A DNA stretch of 64,000 nucleotides from JAPULR01 sp963665075 (GTDB lineage Bacteria > Chloroflexota > Dehalococcoidia > Lucifugimonadales > GCA-2712585). The notes under the pieces are model-generated. The model did not search any database, was not told where the DNA came from, and saw only the letters and a list, made by a program, of their open reading frames with translations. Location of the stretch: assembly GCA_963665075.1 (NCBI GenBank), contig OY762063.1, positions 1,922,001 to 1,986,000 of the forward strand, given 5' to 3'. A program made the translations under genes and the position numbers. How positions within the stretch are numbered: the stretch's first letter is position 1; each line of letters opens with the position of its first letter. This document shows, one piece after another, positions 18,279 to 27,625 of this stretch.

Positions 18279-18292
18279 GGCGTGATCACGCC
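18279..18292. promoter_or_regulatory. Perfect 14-base palindrome between rpsP and the recombinase gene
   Basis: GGCGTGATCACGCC is a perfect inverted repeat without spacer. It lies upstream of the rpsP promoter and downstream of the xer gene, both read leftward. It could be an operator or part of a transcription end for the recombinase gene, but no T-run follows, so its role is unclear. Confidence 0.35.
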
Positions 18293-18350
18293 GTCCGGCG
18301 ACGCTAACGGCGCGAGACGCGATAGATGCAGCGTTGCCGGAGATTGGCGG

Positions 18351-19259
18351 TCAGCTACGCGGATGGGCCTTTTCGTACTCTTCGCGGAGGTGGTCGTTCG
18401 TGAGGTGGGTGTAGATCTGCGTCGTCGTGATGCTGGCGTGGCCCAGTAGCTCCTGCACGTAGCGCAGGGGCGCGCCGCCCTGGAGCAGGTGGGTGGCGAA
18501 GCTGTGCCGCAGCACGTGGGGCGTTATCTTCTGGTCGATGTTGGCCCGCTTGGCGCTGTTCTTCATAATCGCCCACACCCACTGGCGGGTGAGCCGTTCG
18601 CCGCGGCGGTTCAGGAAGATGGCCTTCTCCTTCTTCGACTTGCCCAGCTTGGGCCGCGACTTCTTCAGGTAGGACTTGAGGGCGAAGGTCGCCTCGGGGT
18701 GCAGGTAGGTCATGCGCTCCTTGCCGCCCTTGCCGAGGGTTCGCACGTAGCCTTCGGCGGTGTTCACGTCGTCGAGATTCAGGGAAATCAGCTCCGTCAC
18801 GCGGAGACCGGTGGCGTAGAGAATCTCCAGGATGGCCCAGTCGCGCTGGCCTTCGGGGGAGCGCTGCTCCTTGGCCCGCTCCAGAAGTCGGGCGACCTCG
18901 TCCTGGGAGAGGTGCTTGGGCAGAGTGCGGCCCGGCCGGGGCGTGCTCAGGGACTCGCTGGGGTCTTCTTCGATGAGTCCCTCAAGGACGAGGAAGCTGA
19001 AGAAGGAGCGGATGGCGGCCACTTTTCGCGCGACGGTGCTGTCGGCGTAGCCGTTCTTGCCGCGGAGGTTGAAGACGTATTCGGTCAGGTGATTGAGGTC
19101 CACCTGCTTCCAGGTGGACACCCCGTTGACGAAGGGCAGTGTCTTCTTCGTGTAGTCGAAAAACTGGTACAGATCGTTGCGATATGCCTCCAGGGTATTG
19201 TGACTAAAACCCTTTTCAACTACCAGATGATTAAGGAACGTATCAATTGGTTCTTGCAT
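18351..19259 (-). CDS. Site-specific tyrosine recombinase XerC/XerD family
   Basis: Protein of 302 residues, the normal size for XerC/XerD. The SAM-like N-terminal domain (HLVVEKGFSHNTLEAYRNDL) is followed by the catalytic domain with Arg in LYATGLRVTELISL, the HxxR box HVLRHSFATHLLQG, LLGHASITTTQIYTH with the second histidine and the nucleophile tyrosine. These enzymes resolve chromosome dimers at dif with the help of FtsK, also encoded here. ATG 19259 is favoured over a TTG six bases further out because GAGGA sits eight bases upstream. It is more XerD- than integrase-like in length and lacks neighbouring att repeats. Confidence 0.93.
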   Translation of the reverse strand: MQEPIDTFLNHLVVEKGFSHNTLEAYRNDLYQFFDYTKKTLPFVNGVSTWKQVDLNHLTEYVFNLRGKNGYADSTVARKVAAIRSFFSFLVLEGLIEEDPSESLSTPRPGRTLPKHLSQDEVARLLERAKEQRSPEGQRDWAILEILYATGLRVTELISLNLDDVNTAEGYVRTLGKGGKERMTYLHPEATFALKSYLKKSRPKLGKSKKEKAIFLNRRGERLTRQWVWAIMKNSAKRANIDQKITPHVLRHSFATHLLQGGAPLRYVQELLGHASITTTQIYTHLTNDHLREEYEKAHPRS

Positions 19260-19343
19260 GAGCAATCCTCATTGCTATTGTCAAATCGTTGGTGATTCTA
19301 ACACAGAGATTCCTCTTGCTTATTCGGAGTTTGCGTGCAAGGT

Positions 19344-19373
19344 TTGACGGATTGCGGCGCTGCGCCATACAAT
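19344..19373 (+). promoter_or_regulatory. Promoter of the PHP-domain gene, very short leader
   Basis: TTGACG at 19344-19349 and TACAAT at 19368-19373 are spaced by 18 bases. The -10 box ends ten bases before the ATG at 19384, leaving a leader of only a few bases and no room for a ribosome-binding site. Confidence 0.5.
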
Positions 19374-19383
19374 AGCTCGGCGC

Positions 19384-20076
19384 ATGACAACGGTCATAGA
19401 TCTTCACGTTCACACCACCCGAGGCAGCAGCGACAGCAACCTTTCGCCTGACGACATGGTGGCGGAATCCAGGCGCCTCGGAGTCACGGGCCTCTGCATC
19501 ACCGAACACAACTCTCTGTGGGACAGGCACGAGTTCAGAGCCTTCGCCTACAAGCACGATCTGCTGCTGATTCGAGGGGTGGAGGTGGATACGGATATGG
19601 GGCACGTGCTGGTTTTCGGCATGGAAGAATACGTTTCCGGCATCTCCCGCATCGCCGAGCTGCGGCGGGTGGTTGACGAGGCGAAGGGGTTTATGATTAC
19701 GGCCCATCCTTTCCGCGGCATTCACAGCCCCGGCGGGCTGAGGAGGCCGTATCTGTATCGGGACACGCCGACGATGCCGGATACGGTTGCGGAGGCGTCG
19801 GAGCACGCGGTCTTCGGTTACGCCGACGCGGTGGAGGTGGCGAACGGGAACACCATCGACAGCGAGAACGCCTTTGCCCGCGGGGTGGCGGAGCGTCTGG
19901 GGATGAGGGAGACCGGGGGAAGCGACGCGCATTCGGTTCACGGGCTGGGCCGGTGCTTCACGGTGTTCGAGGACGACGTGCGGTCGGAGGAGGAGTTCGT
20001 GGAGGCGCTGCGACACGGCAGGTACTACGCGGGATACGGGCTGAGAACGGGCGCCGTGCGAGCATTTAGTGGCTGA
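19384..20076 (+). CDS. PHP-domain metal-dependent phosphoesterase
   Basis: Protein of 230 residues with the PHP fold used by phosphoesterases and polymerase-associated nucleases. Metal ligands are visible in DLHVHTTRGSSDS (residues 6-18), CITEHNSLWD, the RGVEVDT motif, MITAHPFRG and, near the end, GGSDAHSVHGLG. The order matches small stand-alone PHP proteins, of which the RNase AM/TrpH group acts on nucleotides and RNA ends. No extra domain is attached. It is followed after 27 bases by the DinG-type gene in the same direction, so a role in nucleic-acid metabolism is plausible. Confidence 0.9.
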   Translation: MTTVIDLHVHTTRGSSDSNLSPDDMVAESRRLGVTGLCITEHNSLWDRHEFRAFAYKHDLLLIRGVEVDTDMGHVLVFGMEEYVSGISRIAELRRVVDEAKGFMITAHPFRGIHSPGGLRRPYLYRDTPTMPDTVAEASEHAVFGYADAVEVANGNTIDSENAFARGVAERLGMRETGGSDAHSVHGLGRCFTVFEDDVRSEEEFVEALRHGRYYAGYGLRTGAVRAFSG

Positions 20077-20103
20077 TTCGGGCAGAGAGGGTTTGGGAAC
20101 GAC

Positions 20104-22884
20104 GTGTTGAATTCTTCGTTGGATGCGAAAGACCGGGTATACGCCGCCGTGGACCTGGAGACGACGGGGTTGGACAAGGACCGCCACCGGATAATCGAGA
20201 TTGGGGCGGTTAAGTTTCGCGGCTACGAGGTGCTGGACGAGTTCGAGACCTACGTCAATCCTTACGCGCAGATACCCCAGTTCGTGCGGCGATTGACGGG
20301 CATCCGGCAGGAGGACGTGGACAGGGCGCCGCCCTTCGCCGCCGTGTCGGTGCGGCTGGAGGAGTTTCTGGGGGACGTGCCGGTCATCGGGCACAACGTG
20401 GCCTTCGACGTGGGGTTTCTGAAGAAGAACGGGCTGTCCATGCACAACGTGGCCTACGACACGTGGGACATGGCGTCGGTGCTGCTGCCGGAGGCTTCCG
20501 AGTATTCCCTTTCGCTGCTTGCCAAGAGTCTGGGCATCAATCCCGACAGCCCGCACCGGGCCCTGGACGATGCCCAGGTAACCCGGATGGTATTTCTGGA
20601 ATTGCTGGAACGGGCCGGAGAGTTAGACCCTCTGGTGGCGGAGCGGATCAGGATAATGGCGCAGAGGGCGGGTTGGAGCTTCGGGGACTTGCTGGAGACC
20701 GACGCGCTCTTTCGTCCTGCGGGATTCGACGGGCCGGTGGACGCCAATACTCTGTCAGAGCGGCTTACTAAACCGCCGCCGATCGAGCGTCCGGAGGAGG
20801 AGCAGTCGCTGGACGTGGCGAGGGTGGAGGGGATGGCTTCCGCCGACGGAATGCTGTCGAAGTTCTTCCCAGGGTTCGAGTATCGGCCTGAGCAGAAGCA
20901 GATGATTTCGTCGGTGGCCCGGACTTTCCAGGAGGGCGGTCATCTGATGGTGGAGGGCGGCACGGGCGTCGGCAAGTCCGTGGCGTATCTGCTGCCCGCC
21001 ATCCTGTTCGCGGTGTCCAACGGCAAGCGGGTGGTCGTCTCCACCAACACCATCAACCTGCAGGAGCAGCTTCTCCAGAAGGATATACCCGCCTTGGCCG
21101 AAGCATTGGAGCAGGCGGGGGAGATTTCGGAAGGGCAGCTGCGGGCGGTGAGCCTGAAGGGGCGCGCCAACTATTTCTGCATCCGACGATGGACGAATCT
21201 TTCCCGCAGCGAAAGCATTTCCACGGACGACGCGCGGCTGTTGAGCAAGTGCCTGGTGTGGCTGCAAGACACGCCCACGGGCGACCGGGGGGAGATGAAT
21301 CTGGCGGGGCGAGACTGGCAGTCCTGGATTCGGGTTTCTGCCAGCGACAAGGGGTTCTGTCCGGGCCTGCGGCAGGGGATGTGCTTCCTGCGGGCGGCGC
21401 GGGAGCGCGCGGAGGCGGCCCACGTCATCGTCGTCAATCACGCCCTGCTGCTTTCGGACATTGCGAGAGGCGGGGGGCTGATTCCCGAGTACGACCATCT
21501 GGTGGTGGACGAGGCGCATCATCTGGAGGCGGAGGCTACGCGTCAGTTCGGCTTCGAGGTGCGTCAGGACTGGCTTGAGGAACAGTTGGACTCGATAGCC
21601 AGGTACGTGGAGCAGGCGGAGATGCTTCTCAGGACGCAGCGTCTTTCCGCTCAAGAGACGCTTCGGTTTCAGCAGTTGGCGGCGGCGGTGCATGAATCCG
21701 TGCCGGGGTTGCGGGAGCGATGGGAGGCGATGTGGAGACTGGCGGAAGAGTTCGTGATGAATCATCGCAGCGAGCGCGAATCGCGGGTGCAGCTGCGGGT
21801 GAATAGCAGCGCCCGAACGCAGCCGGGGTGGTCGGAGGTGGAGATAGGCTGGGAGAACTGCGACGTTCAATTGCAGCAGATTTGGGTCAGGATAGGGGAG
21901 CTATCTCGTTACCTGGATTCGCTGCCCGTCGAAGGCTCGGACCCGTGGGAGACGCTTATATCCGACCTGGGCAGCTGGCTGGAGGATATGGGGGAAGTCC
22001 GGGAGAATCTTCGCACCGTCGCCAATGCCGACCCGGAGAACGAGCGCATCGACTGGCTCAACCAGGAGCGGGACGCGACCATGGTCTTCAATTCCGTGCC
22101 GTTGGACGTGGGGCCTGCGCTCCGGCCCGACCTCTTCGACCGGAAGGAGTGCGTGGTGTTGAGCAGCGCGACGCTCACCGCCCAGGGGAGCTTCGACTTC
22201 ATCCGCCACCGGTTGGGGTTGGAATCGGCGGAGGAGTTGAGGGTCGGTTCGCCCTTCGATTACAAGAAATCGACGCTGCTGGCGGTGCCGGACGATGTTC
22301 CGCCTCCCAACGCCCGGGGGTATCGAGACGCCCTGGAGCGGTGCATCGGGCAGATTGTCAGGGACGCCGGAGGGCATACGATGGCGCTGTTCACCTCCCA
22401 CGCCGCGCTGAGAGCGGCGCGGCAAACGCTGATTCGAATGGTGGAGGATTCGGGGATTGCGGTGCTGGCTCAGGGGGTGGACGGCTCGCCCCACCGGTTG
22501 ATGCGGCGGTTCGCGGAGAACCCCCGGAGCGTGCTGTTGGGCACGAGCAGCTTCTGGGAGGGGGTGGACATGCCGAGCGGGGTGATGAAGGTTCTTGTTC
22601 TCGCGCGGCTGCCCTTCAACGTGCCCACGGAGCCGGTGTTCGCGGCCAGAAGCGAGCAGTACGAGGACTCGTTCCAGCAGTTCGCCGTGCCGCAGGCGGT
22701 GCTGCGATTCCGGCAGGGATTCGGGCGTCTCATCCGCAACGCGCAGGACCGCGGCGCGGTGGTGGTGCTCGACAGGCGGGTGCTGAACCGGAACTACGGC
22801 CGGCACTTCCTTGACGCGCTGCCGGAGTGCACGACGAATATAGGCCCCGTGGCATCAGTCGTTGAGAGCGTGAGGCGGTGGTAG
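20104..22884 (+). CDS. DinG-family helicase with N-terminal DEDD 3'-5' exonuclease domain
   Basis: Protein of 926 residues. Residues 10-175 are a DnaQ-like exonuclease (AAVDLETTGLDKDRHRIIEIG, then VIGHNVAFDVGF and HRALDDAQVT). The XPD-like helicase follows with Walker A VEGGTGVGKSVAYLLPA, a cysteine-bearing region (NYFCIRRW, KCLVWL, FCPGLRQGMCF) fitting an iron-sulfur cluster, the DEAH box VVDEAHHLEAEA, and motifs V-VI (GTSSFWEGVDMPSG, QGFGRLIRN). This is the Gram-positive DinG layout; in studied members the protein works mainly as a nuclease. The GTG start is supported by the conserved N-terminus. Its 3' end overlaps the next gene by seven bases. Confidence 0.94.
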   Translation: MLNSSLDAKDRVYAAVDLETTGLDKDRHRIIEIGAVKFRGYEVLDEFETYVNPYAQIPQFVRRLTGIRQEDVDRAPPFAAVSVRLEEFLGDVPVIGHNVAFDVGFLKKNGLSMHNVAYDTWDMASVLLPEASEYSLSLLAKSLGINPDSPHRALDDAQVTRMVFLELLERAGELDPLVAERIRIMAQRAGWSFGDLLETDALFRPAGFDGPVDANTLSERLTKPPPIERPEEEQSLDVARVEGMASADGMLSKFFPGFEYRPEQKQMISSVARTFQEGGHLMVEGGTGVGKSVAYLLPAILFAVSNGKRVVVSTNTINLQEQLLQKDIPALAEALEQAGEISEGQLRAVSLKGRANYFCIRRWTNLSRSESISTDDARLLSKCLVWLQDTPTGDRGEMNLAGRDWQSWIRVSASDKGFCPGLRQGMCFLRAARERAEAAHVIVVNHALLLSDIARGGGLIPEYDHLVVDEAHHLEAEATRQFGFEVRQDWLEEQLDSIARYVEQAEMLLRTQRLSAQETLRFQQLAAAVHESVPGLRERWEAMWRLAEEFVMNHRSERESRVQLRVNSSARTQPGWSEVEIGWENCDVQLQQIWVRIGELSRYLDSLPVEGSDPWETLISDLGSWLEDMGEVRENLRTVANADPENERIDWLNQERDATMVFNSVPLDVGPALRPDLFDRKECVVLSSATLTAQGSFDFIRHRLGLESAEELRVGSPFDYKKSTLLAVPDDVPPPNARGYRDALERCIGQIVRDAGGHTMALFTSHAALRAARQTLIRMVEDSGIAVLAQGVDGSPHRLMRRFAENPRSVLLGTSSFWEGVDMPSGVMKVLVLARLPFNVPTEPVFAARSEQYEDSFQQFAVPQAVLRFRQGFGRLIRNAQDRGAVVVLDRRVLNRNYGRHFLDALPECTTNIGPVASVVESVRRW

Positions 22885-23765
22885 AGGCCAAGCCCTTCGT
22901 CCTGGAGGTGCCGCCGCCGTTGGATTTGGGGGCGACGCTGGAGAGCGGGCAGGCCCACCGGTGGCAGAGGGACGGGGACGTCTATTGGGGCGTGATCTAT
23001 GGACATCTGCTGAAGGTGAGGCAGGTTCCGGCGGGGATTGAGATTTTTTCCGAACCTGAACTTCCGGCGTCGTCGACGGCGATGCTGGAGAGCTATTTTC
23101 GGCTGGACGACGATATTCCAGCCATATATGAAGAGATAAATCGGGACGCCCGCATTGATGGGATGATTCGTCAATATGCGGGGCTGCGGCTGCTGCGGCA
23201 AGAGCCGTGGGAGTGTCTGGCGGCGTTCATCTGTTCCGCCACGTCGAACATCCCACGGATAGCGGCAAACATGGAGTCGATGGCGGACGCTTTCGGGGAG
23301 CCGCGTTCGTTGCACGGGCGGGTCCGCTGCACCTTTCCGCCGGCGCACAAGATTGCGGAGGCGGGAGAGGGCGCGCTGCGGGAGTTGCGGTTGGGATTCC
23401 GCGCCAAGTGGCTTGCCAACGCGGCGATTCAGGTGGCGGAGGGGGCGTTGGACCTGGAGGAGGTGCGGCGTCTGCCCTACTGGGAGGCGAGGGCGCGGCT
23501 GACGGAGTTGCCGGGCATCGGCGCGAAGATTGCCGACTGCGTGTTAGTGTTTTCGCTGGACAAGCTGGAGGCTTTCCCGATTGACAGGTGGGTCAGTCGT
23601 GCGGTGCAGGAGTGGTATCTGAACGGGCGGAAGATGTCTTACGACGACATCGTTCACTGGGCGCACGACTATTTCGGTCGGTATGCGGGTTACGCCCAGC
23701 AGTACCTGTTCCACGGGGGGCGTTTGGGCAAGGTGGGGCGCTCACCCACTTCCTCCTCAACGTAG
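22878..23765 (+). CDS. OGG1-type 8-oxoguanine DNA glycosylase/lyase
   Basis: Protein of 295 residues resembling eukaryotic OGG1 more than bacterial MutM. It has the N-terminal LESGQAHRWQRDGDVYWGV (the OGG1 SGQ-F-RW motif), the substrate region FICSATSNIPRIAANM, the helix-hairpin-helix ELPGIGAKIADCVLVF with the catalytic lysine, and FPIDRWVSRAV with the catalytic aspartate. It would excise 8-oxoguanine and nick the strand. The GTG start overlaps the helicase gene by seven bases. The last few residues (GRSPTSSST) run into a repeat region, so the native C-terminus may have been changed by the repeat insertion. Confidence 0.9.
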   Translation: MVEAKPFVLEVPPPLDLGATLESGQAHRWQRDGDVYWGVIYGHLLKVRQVPAGIEIFSEPELPASSTAMLESYFRLDDDIPAIYEEINRDARIDGMIRQYAGLRLLRQEPWECLAAFICSATSNIPRIAANMESMADAFGEPRSLHGRVRCTFPPAHKIAEAGEGALRELRLGFRAKWLANAAIQVAEGALDLEEVRRLPYWEARARLTELPGIGAKIADCVLVFSLDKLEAFPIDRWVSRAVQEWYLNGRKMSYDDIVHWAHDYFGRYAGYAQQYLFHGGRLGKVGRSPTSSST

Positions 23766-23855
23766 GGGCGATTCGCGAACCGCCCCCGTCATTCCCGCGA
23801 AGGCGGGAATCCATCCCCGCTCACCCTGAGCCTGTCGAAGGGTCGAGCGGGGGAT
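23764..23855. repeat. Composite of three dispersed inverted-repeat elements
   Basis: Three palindromic units lie end to end. The first is GGGGCG...CGCCCC around ATTCGCGAAC (23765-23786). The second, CCGTCATTCCCGCG / AAGGCGGGAATCC (23786-23812), recurs in divergent, inverted form at 58796-58824. The third has arms ATCCCCGCTC and GAGCGGGGGAT (23813-23855) enclosing CACCCTGAGCCTGTCGAAGGG, which recurs inverted at 43959-44014 and partly at 58681-58716. They occupy the space between two convergent genes and may also act as a transcription end. Confidence 0.75.
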
Positions 23856-23871
23856 GGGGATGAACTTCCCC

Positions 23872-24480
23872 TCACATGAGTTCGGGCCAGAAACGCTCCT
23901 CTTTCCAGAAGTCGCCGTTGTTGTGGTAGCCGCGAACCTCCCAGAAGCCAGGCTTGTCCTCCGCCATGAACTCAATGGCGCGGAGCCACTTGGCGCTCTT
24001 CCAGCCGTAGCGTTGCGGCACCACCAGCCGCACCGGCCCGCCGTGGTCGTCGCTCAGAGGCTCGCCGTCGTGCTTGTGGGCAAGCAGCGACGAGCCGTCC
24101 ATCAGGATTTCGAGGGGCAGGTTGGTGGAGTAGTCGCCGTAGCAGTGGGCCATGACGAACTTCGCCTCCGGCTTGGGCGTGACTAGCTTGGCCAGGTCGG
24201 TGAACAGCAACCCCTCCCAAGTGTTTTCCAGCCGGCTCCATTGGGTCACGCAGTGGAAGGGCGCGGACACGGCAGTCCATTCCAGTTGCGAGAACTGCTC
24301 GAAGTTCAGTTCAATCTCGCGTTCCACCAATCCGAAGACCTTAAGCTGCCACTGATTCGTTTCGATTTTGAGATTTTTTCCGTAAGTGAGGACGGGCAGC
24401 TTCTTGGTCACGAACTGGCCGGGGGGCACGCCCTCCTTGATGGGGGCTTTCTTGATTTTTGAGGGATTCTTGAAAAGCAC
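23872..24480 (-). CDS. Molybdopterin-dependent oxidoreductase, sulfite oxidase/YedY fold, cytoplasmic
   Basis: Protein of 202 residues with the sulfite-oxidase-type molybdopterin domain. The molybdenum ligand is expected to be C77 in APFHCVTQWS. Other family blocks are WEGLLFTDLAKL, AHCYGDYSTNLPLE, and GGPVRLVVPQRYGWKSAKWL. There is no signal peptide, no heme domain and no C-terminal dimer domain, so it is a soluble cytoplasmic member of unknown substrate, distinct from exported MsrP. The GTG start has AGGAGA upstream. It is a single-gene unit divergent from the following methylase. Confidence 0.9.
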   Translation of the reverse strand: MLFKNPSKIKKAPIKEGVPPGQFVTKKLPVLTYGKNLKIETNQWQLKVFGLVEREIELNFEQFSQLEWTAVSAPFHCVTQWSRLENTWEGLLFTDLAKLVTPKPEAKFVMAHCYGDYSTNLPLEILMDGSSLLAHKHDGEPLSDDHGGPVRLVVPQRYGWKSAKWLRAIEFMAEDKPGFWEVRGYHNNGDFWKEERFWPELM

Positions 24481-24599
24481 GGGGTTGTCTCCTGTGGATT
24501 TGCGAAAGCAAATGTTACTTTTGCAGGGGTAAGTATGTCAAACTCAATTACGGAGAAGGGCAAGCCCCGCTCCTTAGACTATGCTATCATCCCAAGGCC

Positions 24600-27506
24600 A
24601 TGCCCCGTCAAACGGAACCCAACGCCAACAACGCCCTCCGCGCCATGCTGCAGGCCATGATGGGTCGGAGCAGCGTCCTTTCCGAGAACACGCGAACCAT
24701 CGCCGGAAGCCCGGGAAAGCATCCCGACATCCTCATCGTAGCTCCGGGCCGCTCTCCCGTGGTCGTAGAAGCGGAGTTCATGCCCGCCCGCACCGTGGAG
24801 GAGGATGCGAATAATCATCTCGGAGCAACTACGACCGTAGACGGGCGTGTCATAGAAGCCTGCATTGCCCTCCGCTACCCGGAGTCGCTAAGGCTGTCCG
24901 ACGACCTGCAAGCCGACCTGAAGGAAGCCGGTCTTTCCTATTGCGTCTTTACAGAGGAGACCAAGGGGAGCGTGAGCCGCTTCCCTGAATCCGGTTGGCT
25001 GGAGGGTTCCGTGGAGGACGTGGCGGACATGGTGCGGCTGACGTCGGTCCCGGAACGCGCCGTGAACGAGGCGGCGAACGCGCTGCAAAGGGGCATCGAA
25101 AGGGCGGCGAAGCACCTGGACGAAGTGAACAAGACCCGCCCCGGAATCACCGCGGCCATAGCCCATCGGTTGGGGATGACCAACGTGCCGCAGACCCGTC
25201 GGATGGCCTGTGCCATCATCGCCAACGCCCTGGTGTTTCACGAACGCTTCGCGGGCATACACGAGCAGGTTCGTCCTCTCAGGGAGGTGTGCGGCATCTC
25301 CGTGCTCAACCCCGTGGAGCGGACTTTGGAGGCTTGGGACGGGATTCTGCGTATCAACTACTGGTCGATTTTCTCCATAGCTAAGGACGTGCTGGGGCAG
25401 ATGGACGCGAAGACCGGGGCGTGGATTCTGCGGGTTCTGCGGGACACGGCGGAATCCGTCAACGCCACGGGCGTCGACAGCGCCCACGACCTGACGGGGC
25501 GCATCTTCCAGCGGCTCATCGCCGACCGGAAGTATCTGGCAACCTTCTACACCCTGCCCGCGTCGGCGGCGCTGCTGGCAAGGCTGGCGGTGGCGAAGCT
25601 GGAAGGGGTGGACTGGGGAGACATGGAGGCCGTCCGACGGCTGAGGGTCGCGGACTTCGCCTGCGGCACGGGCGCGCTGCTTTCGGCGGTGTACGAGCAG
25701 ATAGCGGCGCGGCACGAACGGGCGGGGGGCGACCCTGAAGCCCTGCACAGGGCGATGATGGAAGAGGTGCTGTACGGCTGCGACGTGATGCCCTCCGCGG
25801 TGCACATCACGGCCTCCACCCTTGCGGGAGTGGAACCCTCCGTGGACTTTCGGAGGTCCCAACTGTACACGCTTGCTTACGGGCGGCAGTCGGACGGGGA
25901 GGTGAATATAGGCTCCCTGGAGTTGCTGCAATCCTCCTCGGCGGCGTCATTGTTCAACGCCAACAACCCGGCCATGCGCACGGATAGAGTCGGCGAAGAA
26001 ACGGCGGCGTACGTCATCGAAGAGTTCCCGGACGAGGGGTTTGACCTGGTGATAATGAACCCGCCGTTTACCAGCAACACGAAACATCGCGACGCCCAGG
26101 CGGGGGTGTTGAACGCGGCCTTTGCCGCATATAACGCCCCTGAGCAAGACCAGAAGGCGATGGCACAGCGCATGAGGAAGCTGGCCGCGGGAAGCTGCTA
26201 TCACGGCCACGCCGGACTAGCCTCCGCATTCGCGGCATTGGCCCACGGGAAGCTGAAGCCCGGCGGGGTCATGGCGTTGGTGCTGCCTTTCACGGCGATC
26301 AACGGCGCTTCCTGGCAGGGTTTTCGGAAGCTGCTGGCCAGTATGTACGCCGACGTTACCGTTTTGAGCATTGCGGCCAACGGGCGCGCCATGTCCTTCT
26401 CTTCGGATACGGGCATTGCGGAGTGCTTGGTGATTGGACGTAAGCTCGCGCCTAAAGAGAAGCCCAAGGCCAGCGGCGCCTTCATATCGCTGGGGCACAG
26501 GCCAACGGGGTTTGCAGCCGCTCGGGAATTCTCGAATGTTATGATTGCGGCCAAAGAGGTTCGCAATCTTGAAGACGGGCCTTATGGGGGCATACGGGTA
26601 TTTTGCGGAGAGGATCAGGTTGGAGAGATCCTCAACGCGCCAATTGACAGCCACGCCGTCGGGTGGGGCGCGGCCCGGATACTCGACGCTTCAGTGGCGC
26701 AGACTGCCCATGCGCTTTCTGATTCAAGACTATGGTTGCCAGGCGAACCTGCGGCGCTTTCGTTGCCTGTGGCAATGTTGAAGGAAGTCGGGCAACGCGG
26801 TCTGGATTCTCAGATGTTCATCAGCCCTGCACATCAAGGCCCCTTCACAAGAGCGCCGGCCAGTCCCACAGCTACTTATCCTGCTTTATGGAACCATAAC
26901 GCACGAAACGAGACTCGGATGATTTGCGACCCGGACATCCAACTTGTGGTCAGGCCGGGGATGGAGGATAAAGTCGCCGAGTTATGGGCTATCGCTAGCA
27001 GGACTCACTTGAGCAGAGGCTTCCGGTTTAATTCACAACCACTAGGGGTTTCATTCACCATTAGTAAAAGCGTAGGTGGCCGTGCATGGCCCAACGTGGT
27101 ATTTGAAGACCAGAGATTCGATTATGCTTTTTCAGTATGGGGGAACTCCAGTTTAGGTATGCTCACGTATTGGTGGTATTCCAGCCGTCAAGTTGCGGGC
27201 AGAGGAGATATGACCATCCACGCCGCCGAATCCCTCCCCGTCTTGGACTTCCGCACCCTCACCGACGAACAGCTGGAAAAGGCGCAGGAAATCTTCGATG
27301 AGTTTCGGGACAAGGAGTTGAAGCCCGCGTATCTAACCGACGCCGACCCGAACCGCGCCCTGCTTGACCGTCGCGTTATCTGCGACCTGTTGGGGTTTGA
27401 CGAAGAGGTCTACGTCGGCGTCCGGCGACTCGCCGCCAAGTGGTGCGCCGAGCCTTCCGTCCACGGCGGCAAGAAACGGCCCAGAGGCGCAACGCTCGTA
27501 ATTTAG
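24600..27506 (+). CDS. Large N6-adenine restriction-methylase (type IIG-like)
   Basis: Protein of 968 residues. The N-terminal 110 residues look like a nuclease module: HPDILIVAPGRSPVVVEAEF (residues 41-60) has D43 and E57, but E59 where the PD-(D/E)xK lysine would stand. A helical linker leads to the methyltransferase with SAM motif FACGTGALLSAVYEQ near 352 and the catalytic NPPF at 487-490 in DLVIMNPPFTSN. The final 300 residues vary in composition and would be the target-recognition part, ending in SLPVLDFRTLTDEQ and a short C-terminal domain. One polypeptide with nuclease, methylase and specificity parts is the type IIG plan. TATCAT ends nine bases before the ATG. Recognition site unknown. 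Confidence 0.86.
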   Translation: MPRQTEPNANNALRAMLQAMMGRSSVLSENTRTIAGSPGKHPDILIVAPGRSPVVVEAEFMPARTVEEDANNHLGATTTVDGRVIEACIALRYPESLRLSDDLQADLKEAGLSYCVFTEETKGSVSRFPESGWLEGSVEDVADMVRLTSVPERAVNEAANALQRGIERAAKHLDEVNKTRPGITAAIAHRLGMTNVPQTRRMACAIIANALVFHERFAGIHEQVRPLREVCGISVLNPVERTLEAWDGILRINYWSIFSIAKDVLGQMDAKTGAWILRVLRDTAESVNATGVDSAHDLTGRIFQRLIADRKYLATFYTLPASAALLARLAVAKLEGVDWGDMEAVRRLRVADFACGTGALLSAVYEQIAARHERAGGDPEALHRAMMEEVLYGCDVMPSAVHITASTLAGVEPSVDFRRSQLYTLAYGRQSDGEVNIGSLELLQSSSAASLFNANNPAMRTDRVGEETAAYVIEEFPDEGFDLVIMNPPFTSNTKHRDAQAGVLNAAFAAYNAPEQDQKAMAQRMRKLAAGSCYHGHAGLASAFAALAHGKLKPGGVMALVLPFTAINGASWQGFRKLLASMYADVTVLSIAANGRAMSFSSDTGIAECLVIGRKLAPKEKPKASGAFISLGHRPTGFAAAREFSNVMIAAKEVRNLEDGPYGGIRVFCGEDQVGEILNAPIDSHAVGWGAARILDASVAQTAHALSDSRLWLPGEPAALSLPVAMLKEVGQRGLDSQMFISPAHQGPFTRAPASPTATYPALWNHNARNETRMICDPDIQLVVRPGMEDKVAELWAIASRTHLSRGFRFNSQPLGVSFTISKSVGGRAWPNVVFEDQRFDYAFSVWGNSSLGMLTYWWYSSRQVAGRGDMTIHAAESLPVLDFRTLTDEQLEKAQEIFDEFRDKELKPAYLTDADPNRALLDRRVICDLLGFDEEVYVGVRRLAAKWCAEPSVHGGKKRPRGATLVI

Positions 27507-27625
27507 CAATGTCCCACCGTCCCCTAACGCCCTGCCCATGACGCAAGCCGCCCGTTTCTGGTACACTTGCAGTAAGGCCCGGCGCGTTTTACGGCCCCGC
27601 ATACCCTCATCCCTGGGAGGCTTTC

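Noticed and set aside
18351..19259. Xer-family recombinase as an integrase of a genomic island
   Set aside because: Length and domain layout fit chromosomal XerC/XerD, base composition equals the surroundings, and no direct att-like repeats or phage genes are near.
24888..25931. A leftward frame of 347 codons inside the large methylase gene
   Set aside because: His/Arg/Gln-rich composition without any fold signal; the rightward gene has full methylase motifs.
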